From assembly GCF_003385775.1 (NCBI RefSeq), contig NZ_QRDP01000004.1, positions 1,411,763 to 1,475,762 of the forward strand: 64,000 nucleotides of DNA. Reading direction: 5' to 3'. The notes beneath the pieces are model-generated. The model did no database searches. It worked only from the letters and a program-made list of their open reading frames with translations, and had not been told where the DNA came from. Both the position numbers and the translations under genes were made by a program. Origin of the DNA: Parasphingopyxis lamellibrachiae. Lineage in GTDB: Bacteria > Pseudomonadota > Alphaproteobacteria > Sphingomonadales > Sphingomonadaceae. Positions 8,819 through 17,341 of the stretch are shown piece by piece. Every line of letters begins with the position of its first letter. Within the stretch, counting starts at the first letter, position 1.

Positions 8819-9586
8819 GTGAGAGCCTTAGCAACATCGCGGCCAGGAATCTGGAAGCGGTCACATTATCTGGACAAGATGACGCTAAAAGAACTCGTTG
8901 TCGCATATTTTCAGTATCCGGCGATCATCGCCTATCTGGTTCTCGCCGTCGTCTCCTTTGGCGTCTATGCATGGCAGCCTGTGCCCCTAGTCCAGACTGT
9001 GGCGAGCATCGTTTCGGCGATCGTCCTCTACCCGCTGGCCTGGTATATTCTCCACCGCTGGGTGCTGCACGGCCGCTGGATGTACAAGACCAAGGTCTTC
9101 GCATCGGTCTGGAAACGTATCCATTATGATCATCATCAGGATCCGAACCATCTCGAAGTGCTTTTCGGCGCGCTCTACACGACTCTGCCGACCATCATCC
9201 TGTTCCTCACCCCCGTGGGGTATCTGATTGGCGGTATTGGCGGCGCAGCTGCGGCTGTCGGCACCGGCCTGCTGATCACCTGTTTCTATGAGTTCTGCCA
9301 CTGCATCCAGCATCTGAAGTACAAGCCCCGCAATCCGTGGCTTGCGAAGATGAAGGCGCGGCACATGGCCCATCATTTCCATGATGAGAACGGCAATTAC
9401 GGCATCACCAGCTTCCTCTGGGACAAAGCGTTCGGCACATTCTACGAACGTCCGGACCGGAAGGAAAAAAGCCCGACGGTGTTCAACCTCGGTTACACGC
9501 CCGAGGAAGCGAAGCGCTATCCATGGGTCAGCGAGCTGTCGGGCGGGGTGGCCACCGGGCATCCGAGCCAGCGCACGCAGGGCTAG
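8819..9586 (+). CDS. Fatty acid hydroxylase superfamily (sterol desaturase-like) enzyme
   Basis: A 255-residue membrane di-iron enzyme. The histidine boxes of the fatty acid hydroxylase superfamily are intact: His79-x4-His84 (HRWVLH), HYDHH at 102-106, HCIQH at 161-165 and HMAHH at 182-186, spread over four hydrophobic helices. The GTG start at 8819 has AAGGAAG about 7 bases upstream. It lies 14 bases before the bCerS-like gene and is probably co-transcribed with it. Sphingomonad sphingolipids carry 2-hydroxy fatty acids, so hydroxylation of the ceramide acyl chain is a reasonable inference. Carotenoid or ornithine-lipid hydroxylation are alternatives in the same fold. Confidence 0.8.
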   Translation: MRALATSRPGIWKRSHYLDKMTLKELVVAYFQYPAIIAYLVLAVVSFGVYAWQPVPLVQTVASIVSAIVLYPLAWYILHRWVLHGRWMYKTKVFASVWKRIHYDHHQDPNHLEVLFGALYTTLPTIILFLTPVGYLIGGIGGAAAAVGTGLLITCFYEFCHCIQHLKYKPRNPWLAKMKARHMAHHFHDENGNYGITSFLWDKAFGTFYERPDRKEKSPTVFNLGYTPEEAKRYPWVSELSGGVATGHPSQRTQG

Positions 9587-9600
9587 CCAGCCCCCGCCGC

Positions 9601-10755
9601 ATGACCATGAAAATTGCTGTTCGTCCAGTCGCCGGCAAGGCAGACTTCAAAGCCTTTGTCGATTCGGCCTATCAGTTGAACGCCAATGACCCGCACTGGG
9701 TCCCGCCATTGCGCAGCGATGTCGCGGAGTTGCTTACACCGGGCAAAAACCCCTTTTATGAGCATGCCACCGTACAGCTGTTTGTCGCATGGCGCGGTGA
9801 ACAGCCGGTGGGGCGAATCTCTGCACATATCGATCATCTCGCCCTGGAGCAGCCCCCGGAGCAGGGTATGGGGCCCGGCACCGGCAATTGGGGTCTGTTT
9901 GAGGCAGCGGATGAAGATGTAGCCGCCGCATTGATGCAAGCGGCTGAACAGTGGCTCCGCAAACAGGGCATGACCCGCGCACTGGGGCCTCTCAGCCTGT
10001 CGATCTGGGATGAGCCCGGGCTCCTGACCAAGGGTCATGATCACAGCCCGATGATCATGATGGGACATCACAACCCGGCCTATCAGCAATGGATCGAAGC
10101 GCTGGGCCATCAGGAAGCCAAGAAACTCCACACCTTTATCGTTCCGGTGAAGGGCGGTTTTCCGCCAATCATCGATCGGATTGTGAAATCCGGCATGAAG
10201 AATGGCCGTATTGTGATCCGGCCAATCGATATGAGCCGGTATGAGGAGGAAGCGGCAACGATCCTGTCGTTGCTCAACGAAGCCTGGAGCGCAAACTGGG
10301 GCTTTGTTCCTCTCACCGACAGCGAAGTGCAATATGTCAAAAAGAAGCTGAAACCCGCGATCATTCCAGAGGTTAACCTGATTGCGGAATATGACGGCGA
10401 GCCCGCTGCATTCATGCTGGCACTTCCCGATATCAATGAGGTCCTCAAGACCAGCGGCGGCTCTTTGCTGCCATTCAACTGGGCGAAGCTGCTTTACGGG
10501 CTCTGGAAGAAGCACTGGTCGGGCTATCGAGTGCCCCTCATGGGTGTCGCGCAAAAGCACCAGAACAGCCGGCTTGCGAGCCAGCTGGCTTTCATGATGA
10601 TCGAAACGATCCGCGAACGCGGCGTCAACAATTATGGCGCGGACCGGGCTGAGGTCGGTTGGATCCTCGAAGACAATCAGGGCATGAACGCCATCGCCGA
10701 TGCTATCAATGGCGAGATCAACCGAACCTATTCGATCTTCGAAAAGGCCCTGTAG
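9601..10755 (+). CDS. bcerS: Bacterial ceramide synthase-like acyltransferase (bCerS/YghO family)
   Basis: A 384-residue protein of the GNAT-fold family that contains the Caulobacter ceramide synthase bCerS and E. coli YghO. Family marks from the N-terminus are DPHWVPPLRSDVAELL, KNPFYEHATVQLFVAWRG, PVGRISAHIDH, a WGLFEA segment, GPLSLSIWDEPGLL and NPAYQQWIEALG. bCerS acylates the long-chain base (or keto-base) in bacterial ceramide synthesis. Start 9601 (ATGACCATGAAA) is chosen because the open frame upstream overlaps the hydroxylase gene and lacks family sequence. It follows the hydroxylase after 14 bases. Family membership was judged from remembered conserved segments, but several agree in order and spacing. 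Substrate specificity is unproven. Confidence 0.75.
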   Translation: MTMKIAVRPVAGKADFKAFVDSAYQLNANDPHWVPPLRSDVAELLTPGKNPFYEHATVQLFVAWRGEQPVGRISAHIDHLALEQPPEQGMGPGTGNWGLFEAADEDVAAALMQAAEQWLRKQGMTRALGPLSLSIWDEPGLLTKGHDHSPMIMMGHHNPAYQQWIEALGHQEAKKLHTFIVPVKGGFPPIIDRIVKSGMKNGRIVIRPIDMSRYEEEAATILSLLNEAWSANWGFVPLTDSEVQYVKKKLKPAIIPEVNLIAEYDGEPAAFMLALPDINEVLKTSGGSLLPFNWAKLLYGLWKKHWSGYRVPLMGVAQKHQNSRLASQLAFMMIETIRERGVNNYGADRAEVGWILEDNQGMNAIADAINGEINRTYSIFEKAL

Positions 10756-10771
10756 CGCAGCCCAAAAAGGC

Positions 10772-11545
10772 TCATTCGGCGAGCATGATCCATACTGGCG
10801 TATGATCGGAGGCCTTTTCCCGGCCGCGATACTCCTTGTCCACGCCGGCATCGACGAGGCGGTCGGCGGCAACCGGGCTCAGCATCAGGTGATCGATCCT
10901 CAGCCCCGCATCGCGTTGCCAGGCCCCGGCCTGATAGTCCCAATAGGTCCAGATCTTGCCCGAAGGGAAGCGCGCCCGGAGCGCATCCGTCCAGCCCATC
11001 GCTCCCAGCCGCCGAAATGCAGCGCGGCTTTCCGGCTGGGTCAACGCGTCATCTTCCATCGCAGCCGGCGAATGGACATCATTGTCCGTGGGAATGACGT
11101 TATAATCTCCAGCGAGTATTACCGGCCGCTCAAGCGCATACAGTTCCTCAGCGCGCGCCAGCAACCGCTCCATCCAAGCCAGTTTGTAATCGAATTTCGG
11201 TCCCGGCTGCGGATTGCCGTTGGGCAGGTAGATGGACGCGACGATGACATCGCCGATCTCCGCCTCGATATACCGGCTCTGTACATCCTCCGGATCTCCG
11301 GGAAGGCCGCGCTGATATTCCCGCGGATCGCCGCCCGGCGTGAGAATCGCAACGCCGTTGAAACCCTTCTGCCCCATCCAGACGCCGCCATAGCCGGCTT
11401 CCTCTATCGCCTTGATCGGCAGACGGTCGCCATCGCCTTTCAGTTCCTGCAAACAAACCACATCAGGTTTCTGTTCATCCAGCCATTCGATGAGCCTGGG
11501 CAAGCGGGCGTTGATACCGTTTACATTGTAGGTCGCAATTTTCAT
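10772..11545 (-). CDS. xth: Exodeoxyribonuclease III
   Basis: A 257-residue AP endonuclease/3'-5' exonuclease of base excision repair. It shows the EEP-superfamily motifs in order: TYNVNGINAR, CLQELKGD (metal-binding Glu), ASIYLPNGNP, LAGDYNVIPTDND, WTYWDYQ, LRIDHLMLS and KASDHTPVW (catalytic His). The ATG at 11545 (MKIATYN) matches the usual N-terminus; a GTG three codons upstream is possible. It converges on the bCerS-like gene with a 16-base gap and is divergent from the GNAT gene, whose likely start is only 52 bases away. Confidence 0.95.
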   Translation of the reverse strand: MKIATYNVNGINARLPRLIEWLDEQKPDVVCLQELKGDGDRLPIKAIEEAGYGGVWMGQKGFNGVAILTPGGDPREYQRGLPGDPEDVQSRYIEAEIGDVIVASIYLPNGNPQPGPKFDYKLAWMERLLARAEELYALERPVILAGDYNVIPTDNDVHSPAAMEDDALTQPESRAAFRRLGAMGWTDALRARFPSGKIWTYWDYQAGAWQRDAGLRIDHLMLSPVAADRLVDAGVDKEYRGREKASDHTPVWIMLAE

Positions 11546-11597
11546 GGCGAACACTTATGCCTTGTCGAAACACGAACAGCCAGTGGGAAGGCAGAAT

Positions 11598-12095
11598 ATG
11601 GCGATCAGACCTGCCGAGCATGCGGACATCAGAGAGCTTGCAGCAATTGAACTATCGGCAAGCGAGCTGTTTCGCGGCACCGTTATGGAATTCGCCATGG
11701 ACGATCCGCCATTGGACCGCGCCACGCTGGAGCGCGCATTGTTGTGCAGCACCCTCTGGGTTGCCGAGCATGAGGGCGAATGCGCGGGTTTTCTGTGCGC
11801 TACCCCGCTCGAAAGGCTGCTCTATATCGATGAACTGGCAGTGGCGTCTGAATATCAGGGGCACGGCCTGGGCCGGGCGTTGATGGAAACGGGCATCAAG
11901 GAGGCGCGCGGGCGGTTCGACCGCATAGCGCTGACGACAGACCGGGAGTTGGCCTGGAACGGGCCCTTTTATGCGCGGCTCGGTTTTGAGGAATGGCCCA
12001 GTCCACCAGCGGCCATCACAGCCGAGCTGGAAGAGGAAATCGCACATGGGTTCGATGCTGGCCGCCGCTGCGCCATGCAGCTCGGTTTAAGCTAG
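11598..12095 (+). CDS. GNAT family N-acetyltransferase
   Basis: A 165-residue single-domain acetyltransferase. The N-terminal MAIRPAEHADIRELAAIE is a typical GNAT beginning, and YQGHGLGRALM is the acetyl-CoA pyrophosphate-binding motif A (Q/RxxGxG/A). A late WNGPFYARLGF matches motif B. The start at 11598 has GGAAGG 6 bases upstream; an upstream extension to 11544 would overlap the xth start and lacks a ribosome-binding site. Its stop shares the CTAG at 12092-12095 with the convergent erpA stop. The acceptor substrate cannot be told. Confidence 0.85.
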   Translation: MAIRPAEHADIRELAAIELSASELFRGTVMEFAMDDPPLDRATLERALLCSTLWVAEHEGECAGFLCATPLERLLYIDELAVASEYQGHGLGRALMETGIKEARGRFDRIALTTDRELAWNGPFYARLGFEEWPSPPAAITAELEEEIAHGFDAGRRCAMQLGLS

Positions 12096-12427
12096 ACCGA
12101 GAAACTGGTCCCACAGCCGCAGCCCGACTGGGCATTGGGATTGTTGACCTGGAACGCCGCCCCACCGAGATTTTCAACAAAATCGACCGAACTGCCGCGC
12201 ACGAGATCAAGGCTGATCGTATCGACAACCAGCTGCACGCCATCGCGTTCAGTGAGGACATCGTCATCCGTCACGCCGTCGGCAAGCTCGAAACGATACT
12301 GGAAACCGGCGCACCCGCCACCGTCCACAGCCAACCGCAATATTGCCGGCTTGCCCTGGCGATCCGCAATAGCAGCCACGCGCGCTGCGGCAGACGAGGT
12401 CAAATCAATGGTGGGAGCGTCTGTCAT
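12092..12427 (-). CDS. erpA: Iron-sulfur cluster insertion protein ErpA (HesB/IscA family)
   Basis: A 111-residue A-type Fe-S carrier. The three conserved cysteines are present: Cys39 in GGGCAGF and Cys103, Cys105 in SGCGCG near the C-terminus, which together bind and hand on a cluster to apoproteins. The start at 12427 (MTDAPTIDLT) is preferred to one 10 codons upstream. The length is normal. It is the last gene of a minus-strand series (glnE, bcp, DUF455, M23 peptidase, erpA) and converges on the GNAT gene with overlapping stop codons. Assignment as ErpA rather than IscA or SufA is by sequence style. Confidence 0.88.
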   Translation of the reverse strand: MTDAPTIDLTSSAAARVAAIADRQGKPAILRLAVDGGGCAGFQYRFELADGVTDDDVLTERDGVQLVVDTISLDLVRGSSVDFVENLGGAAFQVNNPNAQSGCGCGTSFSV

Positions 12428-12441
12428 GTCCCCAAAATAGG

Positions 12442-12480
12442 GAAAGGGGCCGCCCACGACAAGCAGGCAACCCCTTTTTC
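12442..12480 (-). terminator. Candidate hairpin terminator between M23 peptidase and erpA
   Basis: Arms GAAAGGGG (12442-12449) and CCCCTTTTTC (12471-12480) can pair around a 21-base loop. It lies in the 76-base gap after the M23 peptidase stop. The T-run is stronger on the plus strand than on the minus strand, so it may be a weak terminator or attenuator on the transcribed strand. Confidence 0.4.
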
Positions 12481-12503
12481 TCTATTCCCGGAACAGGAGA
12501 GCG

Positions 12504-13166
12504 TTACTGGCCGGCACCAACGGCGACCGGACCATCTGCCGGGCTGCTCGTCGCGGGCAATGAAGCAAGATAGTCGCCGGATGTCAGGAAAGGCACGGGA
12601 TTGACCGGGCGCCCGGAGATACGCACTTCATAATGCAGATGGCTGCCAGTCGAGCGACCCGTCGATCCCATCCGACCGATCAGTTGTCCGCGCGTGACGC
12701 GTGCGCCTGGCTGGACCAGAATTGCCGACATATGGCCGTAGCGAGTCTGGATCTCGCCGCCATGATTGATTTCCACATATTTGCCGTAACCGCCAACCCA
12801 TTGTGCACGGCCAACAATGCCATCTGCGGTTGCATATATCGGCGTACCGATCGGGCCGGCCATATCGAGACCGTTGTGCATCCGGCGACCCCGGCGGAAC
12901 GGATCGCTCCGCGTGCCATAGCTACTCGTCAGGCGATAGCCTTCGACAGGCTGTAGCGACGGAATAGCCATCACACCGCGGCGTTGGCGCTCATCCTGCC
13001 GCCAGCTTGCGAATAATGCCCGAACGTCGGAACTTTCGACGCTGGCAGATGTTGTAGTCTGAGCAGAAGCCGGTGCTGAAACGGCACAGACGGCCAGAAC
13101 AGCGGCGAAAGCAAAAGCAGGAACTGAAACACAGCGTCCGGCGAATGCGAAAAATCGTGAAATCAT
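12504..13166 (-). CDS. M23 family metallopeptidase (LytM domain), exported
   Basis: A 220-residue secreted peptidoglycan endopeptidase. The N-terminus has a signal peptide ending near APASAQ (about residue 36). The LytM/M23 zinc motifs are complete: HNGLD with His97 and Asp101, GHM with His145, and HLH with His176 and His178. Such enzymes cut peptide cross-links in the periplasm. The start at 13166 (MISRFFAF) is chosen to place the signal peptide at the N-terminus; the frame extends 23 codons further upstream without a signal. No coiled coil of EnvC/NlpD type is present, so it is a short catalytic form. Confidence 0.88.
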   Translation of the reverse strand: MISRFFAFAGRCVSVPAFAFAAVLAVCAVSAPASAQTTTSASVESSDVRALFASWRQDERQRRGVMAIPSLQPVEGYRLTSSYGTRSDPFRRGRRMHNGLDMAGPIGTPIYATADGIVGRAQWVGGYGKYVEINHGGEIQTRYGHMSAILVQPGARVTRGQLIGRMGSTGRSTGSHLHYEVRISGRPVNPVPFLTSGDYLASLPATSSPADGPVAVGAGQ

Positions 13167-13295
13167 AATGGTTTTGCGACCCGTTACTAGCGGTCTGCAG
13201 CGCCATCCGACGCGCAAACCAGAAAAATTGCTCATCCCGGAGACGGTATTGTGCCTCCCCGCTTCCGGTGTGAGGCGACATTGTTAACGAAGTGT

Positions 13296-14093
13296 CTAAC
13301 TGGCAAGCGACATATAGAAATCCCGGGTCAAACCGGCTTGTCGGCGCGCTGAATCGTTGAATGGCGGCTTTAGCTGTCCGGCAAAATAGCGTGAAACCAA
13401 CCTTTTCCACTGTTGCTGCGGCGCAACATCGAGCGTTTCACAGCATGATTCAAACCATTTGACGCCGAATCCGACATGCCGGATTTCGTCATCCATGATC
13501 CGCGCCAATATGTCCGCCGACGCCCCGTCCCCGGCCTGAGCGAACCGTTCTATCATCGCAGGGGTCACATCCAGCCCGCGCGCCTCCAGCACCATCGGTA
13601 TGATAGCCAGCCGGGCGGAAGCGTCATGCGCCGTCGTTTCGGACGCTTCCCACAGGCCGTCATGGGCCGGAAGCACGCCATATCCCGACCCGAGCGCTTT
13701 GAGACGGCGGTCAAGCAACGCGAAGTGCATCGCTTCTTCCGCGCCGACACGCATCCAGTCATCCACAAAGGTTGCCGGAAATTCGGCGCCGAAACGGCCA
13801 ATCATGTCGAATGCCAGGTCGATCGCGACAAATTCGATATGCGCGATTGCATGGAGCATCGCGATACGCCCGCGCTCCGATCCTCCCTTTCCGCGGCGGG
13901 GCATCTTCGCGGGCGGAAGCAGTTCGGGCCGGGGCGGGCGAGCGGGCCTGTCCGGCATCGGTTCGTCGAACAGATGGGCCAGATGCCCGCGCCGCCAAGC
14001 CCTTGCCGTCGATCGCGCCGCAAATATCTTCGCTTTGGGGTCCGCCGTCCTCAGAACGCCGGCCACGGCCGAAGCGAGGCTGGGTTGCGTCAC
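13296..14093 (-). CDS. DUF455 family ferritin-like protein
   Basis: A 265-residue protein of the DUF455 (COG2833) family, which has a ferritin-like helical bundle. Putative metal-binding residues lie in HAIAHIEFVAIDLAFD, GAEEAMHFALL and MDDEIRHVGFGVKWFE, the E...ExxH pairs of di-iron ferritin-like proteins. The N-terminal stretch RPPRPELLPPAKMPRRG is the conserved proline-rich lead of the family. The start is GTG at 14093, 8 bases after the bcp stop, implying co-transcription with glnE-bcp. The biochemical role of DUF455 is not established; some relatives are annotated as rhamnosyltransferase by error. Confidence 0.85.
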   Translation of the reverse strand: MTQPSLASAVAGVLRTADPKAKIFAARSTARAWRRGHLAHLFDEPMPDRPARPPRPELLPPAKMPRRGKGGSERGRIAMLHAIAHIEFVAIDLAFDMIGRFGAEFPATFVDDWMRVGAEEAMHFALLDRRLKALGSGYGVLPAHDGLWEASETTAHDASARLAIIPMVLEARGLDVTPAMIERFAQAGDGASADILARIMDDEIRHVGFGVKWFESCCETLDVAPQQQWKRLVSRYFAGQLKPPFNDSARRQAGLTRDFYMSLAS

Positions 14094-14101
14094 AGGAGCC
14101 G

Positions 14102-14563
14102 TCAGAGCGCCTTGACCTCTTCGAGCACGGCTTCGGCATGCCCGGCGACCTTGACCTTGGGCCAGACGCGGGCGACCTTGCCGTCGCTGTCGATCAGAAA
14201 GGTTGCGCGCTGGATTCCCATATATTTCCGGCCATACATATTCTTCTCGACCCAGACGCCGAAACTCTCCGTCACCGAACCATCTGCATCGGTCGCGAGA
14301 GTGATTTTGAGGTCATGTTTGGCGGCAAATTTCACATGTTTCGCCGGCGGGTCCTTCGAAACGCCAATTATGGTCGCGCCGGCCTGTGCGAATTCGTCTG
14401 CAAGATCGGTAAAGGCGATAGCTTCCTTGGTGCAGCCCGGCGTATCGTCCTTGGGATAGAAATAAAGTATCACGGGCTTGCCGCGATAGGCACTCAGTTT
14501 TGCTTCGCTCTCATCCGACAGCTGCAATTTCACACCCGGTGCCATCTGGCCTTCTTCAATCAC
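14102..14563 (-). CDS. bcp: Peroxiredoxin, BCP/PrxQ type, lacking the usual resolving cysteine
   Basis: A 153-residue thiol peroxidase. The active-site segment is FYPKDDTPGCTKEAIAF, with peroxidatic Cys44 and the PxxxTxxC context. Many BCP proteins have a second, resolving Cys five residues later; here that position is Ile49 and there is no other cysteine in the protein, so it should work as a 1-Cys type needing an external thiol. The start is GTG at 14563, overlapping the glnE stop by 4 bases (GTGA), so translation is probably coupled. It reduces hydroperoxides in the cytoplasm. ATG 14545 is a possible alternative start. Confidence 0.93.
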   Translation of the reverse strand: MIEEGQMAPGVKLQLSDESEAKLSAYRGKPVILYFYPKDDTPGCTKEAIAFTDLADEFAQAGATIIGVSKDPPAKHVKFAAKHDLKITLATDADGSVTESFGVWVEKNMYGRKYMGIQRATFLIDSDGKVARVWPKVKVAGHAEAVLEEVKAL

Positions 14564-17274
14564 TCATGATCTCCCTGTTGCTGAATCATGGCAAGCCTGT
14601 GCCATTCCGTGGTCACGCATTGCCTTGCCCGGGCATAGTCCGCAAGCAGCGCGTCCCAGTCCGCCATGCCGCATCGCCGGGCAACAAGTTCCCGGCTCGC
14701 CTTGTCGATGTTTTTCGAGGTTGGAGCGACCAGCCGCAACGTCACGAGCATCCGCGTGAGAAGATCGTGCGCCGCACCCAATCCGGCATCGAGCGAACCC
14801 GCAGCAACAAGCTCAGCGATGGCTTTGGAAAGCTGAGGATGAAGTCCGGCATGATCGCGCAGCTGGATCAGGTGAACGCAGAATTCGAGATCGACGAGTC
14901 CGCCTTCGATAAGCTTCACGTCGAACGGCCCCGCCGCGGGTTTGTGATCGGCGATCCCTTCTCGCATCTTGCGGATATCGGCGATCAGAGGCCCGGTTTC
15001 CCGCTCCCGGCGCAGGATCGCAGCTATCATCCCCCTCAAAGCAACCTGCGCGCCTTGCGACCCATAGACGGGCCGTGCACGCGCCAGGGCCATATGTTCC
15101 CATGTCCAAGCATTGTCGCGATGATAGGCTTCGAAACTGTCGAAGGAGACAGCCAGCAACCCCTGCGCCCCCGACGGCCGCAACCGGGTGTCGATCTCAT
15201 ATAAGGGCCCAGCGGCCGTCGGCACGCTGAGCGCGGCCGTAACCCGCTGCGCCAGCCGCTGGAAATAGCTGGTCGCACCCAGCGGCCGCTCTCCATCGGA
15301 TCGCGCTGAATGATCTCCGGTAAACAGATAAACCAGATCGAGATCGGAAGCATGAGTCAGCGCCTCCCCGCCCAATCGGCCAAGCGCCAGTATCACGAGC
15401 TCGCAGCCGTCGATCCGGCCATGCACGGTTTCAAACTCGGCAACTGCCGCATCGGCGAGTATTCTGAGCGCGGCTTCGGCAACGCGCGAATAGCCGGCGG
15501 CAACGTCGAGCGGGTCGCTTCGCCCTTCGATCAGCTGCACACCCAGCGCAAAACGCTCCTCGCCTACCAACCGCCGCATATTGTCGAGACGCCGTTGATA
15601 ATCCGCCGAAGCGCTGCGACTTTCCAGCAGCTCGGTCAATTCGTCCAGGGGCTCGGGCGAATCAAGCGCCGTCGCATCGATCAGGCCATCGAACAGCTCC
15701 GCATGACGCGCGAGTTCGTCGGCAAGCGCCGGCGCGTGGCTGAGCACCGCAACCAGCATATGCGACAATCCCGGACGGGCTTCGAGGAGGCGGAACAGGT
15801 TTACGGCGCTGGGCATGCGATCGAGCAGCACATCGAACCGGTTGATCACGCCGGTCGGGTCCGGCGATTTGCCCATTTCGGAAATAAGGGACGGCAATAC
15901 CGCCTCCAGCGCCTCGCGCGCCACCGAGGATTGGGTCGAACGCAGCCGCCCCGCGCGCCATCCATCGATCCGGTGCCGCGCGTCCCGGGGCTCTGCGAAA
16001 CCCTGTTGCTTCAATGCATGTTCGAGACGGCCCTGATCGCCAGGCAACCTCTCCTGCCGTTCGTCGTCCAGCTGATCGTAGAGCGTACCGACATAATCCA
16101 CCGGCCCTGACAACGTTTCGAGCAAAGTCGCGCCATCCGCCATGGCGTGGAGCCGCGCGATCTGGTCCAGGGCCGCCTGATCGGTGGGCAGGCTATGCGT
16201 TTGCTGATCCTCGATCATCTGCAAGCGATGCTCGATCGTCCGAAACAGGCGATAGGCATCCGCCAACTGCATACTGTCTTCCGCCGCAATCTGGCCGGCC
16301 TCTCCCAGCACTGAAAGAGCATCGAGCGTGGCAGGCGCGCGCAACTCCGGCTCACGCCCGCCGTGGATGAGCTGATGGATCTGGGCATAGAATTCGATCT
16401 CGCGAATGCCTCCCCGCCCCCGTTTGAGATCGAAGCCCGGGCCAAACTTCTGGCCTTGTGCATAATGGTCCCGAATACGATGGGACATGGCCCGGATCGC
16501 ACGGATCGCCCCGAAATCCAGCGATCGCCGCCAGACGAAGGGCTGGATGGCATCAAGGAAGCCCTGCCCTAACGCGATATCCCCGGCAGCTGCGCGCCCC
16601 CGAATGAAAACGGCACGCTCCCAGGGCTCGGCGCTGGTTTCATAATGCGCAATCGCAGCACCGATCGTCAGCACGATGGGCGTTACCTCCGGCGATGGCC
16701 TGAGCCGCAGATCAACCCGGAATACATATCCGTCGCCCGTGCGCTGGTTCAGGATCTCGGCGACCCGCCGTCCGATCCGGACGGCGGCCTGCTGCGCCTC
16801 CTCTTTCGGCCTGCGCGGCATGGTTTCGGGATCGAAGAGAAACAGCAGGTCGATATCCGAGGAATAGTTCAATTCGCGGCTGCCATGCTTGCCCAGTGCG
16901 ATGACCGCGAAACCGGCAGGCACCTCTCCCGGCATGCGCTCGTCAAAAGCGGCTGCAATCGCCGCGTCCAATGCATAATCGGCGAAATCGGAGAGCAATC
17001 CGACGGTATCCTCAAGCGTGAACTGGCCCGACAAGTCCCCGATTGCGGCGTACAGCGCCAACGTCTGCCGGTTGCGGCGAAGTTGCTGCATCGGATTGCC
17101 CTGCACCGGCTCCAGGCGCTGTAAAAAGTCACTGGACCGCTCTGAAAAATCGCCTGTTTCAAGCTCTGCAACAAATTCGGGATTGGCTTCGATCAGGCGA
17201 TTGAGAAACGGGGCATGGGCCCGGGCGCGACCAAGTGCATCAACGATCCGGTTTTTTGCGGAAATGTTCAGCAT
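14560..17274 (-). CDS. glnE: Bifunctional glutamine synthetase adenylyltransferase/deadenylase
   Basis: A 904-residue regulator of glutamine synthetase. It has two nucleotidyltransferase domains, each with a G-S/E...DxD signature: GKHGSRELNYSSDIDLLFLF in the N-terminal (deadenylating) half and GGEALTHASDLDLVYLF in the C-terminal (adenylylating) half, joined by helical bundles. GlnE adds or removes AMP on a GlnA tyrosine in response to PII protein and glutamine. The length is normal (about 900-1000 residues). It heads the series glnE-bcp-DUF455. Start ATG 17274 lies 67 bases from the divergent NepR-like gene. Confidence 0.95.
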   Translation of the reverse strand: MLNISAKNRIVDALGRARAHAPFLNRLIEANPEFVAELETGDFSERSSDFLQRLEPVQGNPMQQLRRNRQTLALYAAIGDLSGQFTLEDTVGLLSDFADYALDAAIAAAFDERMPGEVPAGFAVIALGKHGSRELNYSSDIDLLFLFDPETMPRRPKEEAQQAAVRIGRRVAEILNQRTGDGYVFRVDLRLRPSPEVTPIVLTIGAAIAHYETSAEPWERAVFIRGRAAAGDIALGQGFLDAIQPFVWRRSLDFGAIRAIRAMSHRIRDHYAQGQKFGPGFDLKRGRGGIREIEFYAQIHQLIHGGREPELRAPATLDALSVLGEAGQIAAEDSMQLADAYRLFRTIEHRLQMIEDQQTHSLPTDQAALDQIARLHAMADGATLLETLSGPVDYVGTLYDQLDDERQERLPGDQGRLEHALKQQGFAEPRDARHRIDGWRAGRLRSTQSSVAREALEAVLPSLISEMGKSPDPTGVINRFDVLLDRMPSAVNLFRLLEARPGLSHMLVAVLSHAPALADELARHAELFDGLIDATALDSPEPLDELTELLESRSASADYQRRLDNMRRLVGEERFALGVQLIEGRSDPLDVAAGYSRVAEAALRILADAAVAEFETVHGRIDGCELVILALGRLGGEALTHASDLDLVYLFTGDHSARSDGERPLGATSYFQRLAQRVTAALSVPTAAGPLYEIDTRLRPSGAQGLLAVSFDSFEAYHRDNAWTWEHMALARARPVYGSQGAQVALRGMIAAILRRERETGPLIADIRKMREGIADHKPAAGPFDVKLIEGGLVDLEFCVHLIQLRDHAGLHPQLSKAIAELVAAGSLDAGLGAAHDLLTRMLVTLRLVAPTSKNIDKASRELVARRCGMADWDALLADYARARQCVTTEWHRLAMIQQQGDHE

Positions 17275-17307
17275 GATGTTTGGGGCAACCCCATATTTTG
17301 AGCGCTA

Positions 17308-17333
17308 GGAAACTATTTCGCGCCTCTTACGTT
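17308..17333 (+). promoter_or_regulatory. Candidate sigma-EcfG promoter of the NepR-like gene
   Basis: GGAAA (17308-17312), 17 bases, CGTT (17330-17333) matches the sigma-EcfG consensus GGAAC-N16/17-CGTT at 8 of 9 positions. The expected transcript start, 6-8 bases on, falls at or next to the ATG at 17342, so the mRNA may be leaderless. Confidence 0.55.
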
Positions 17334-17341
17334 GTTGGAGC

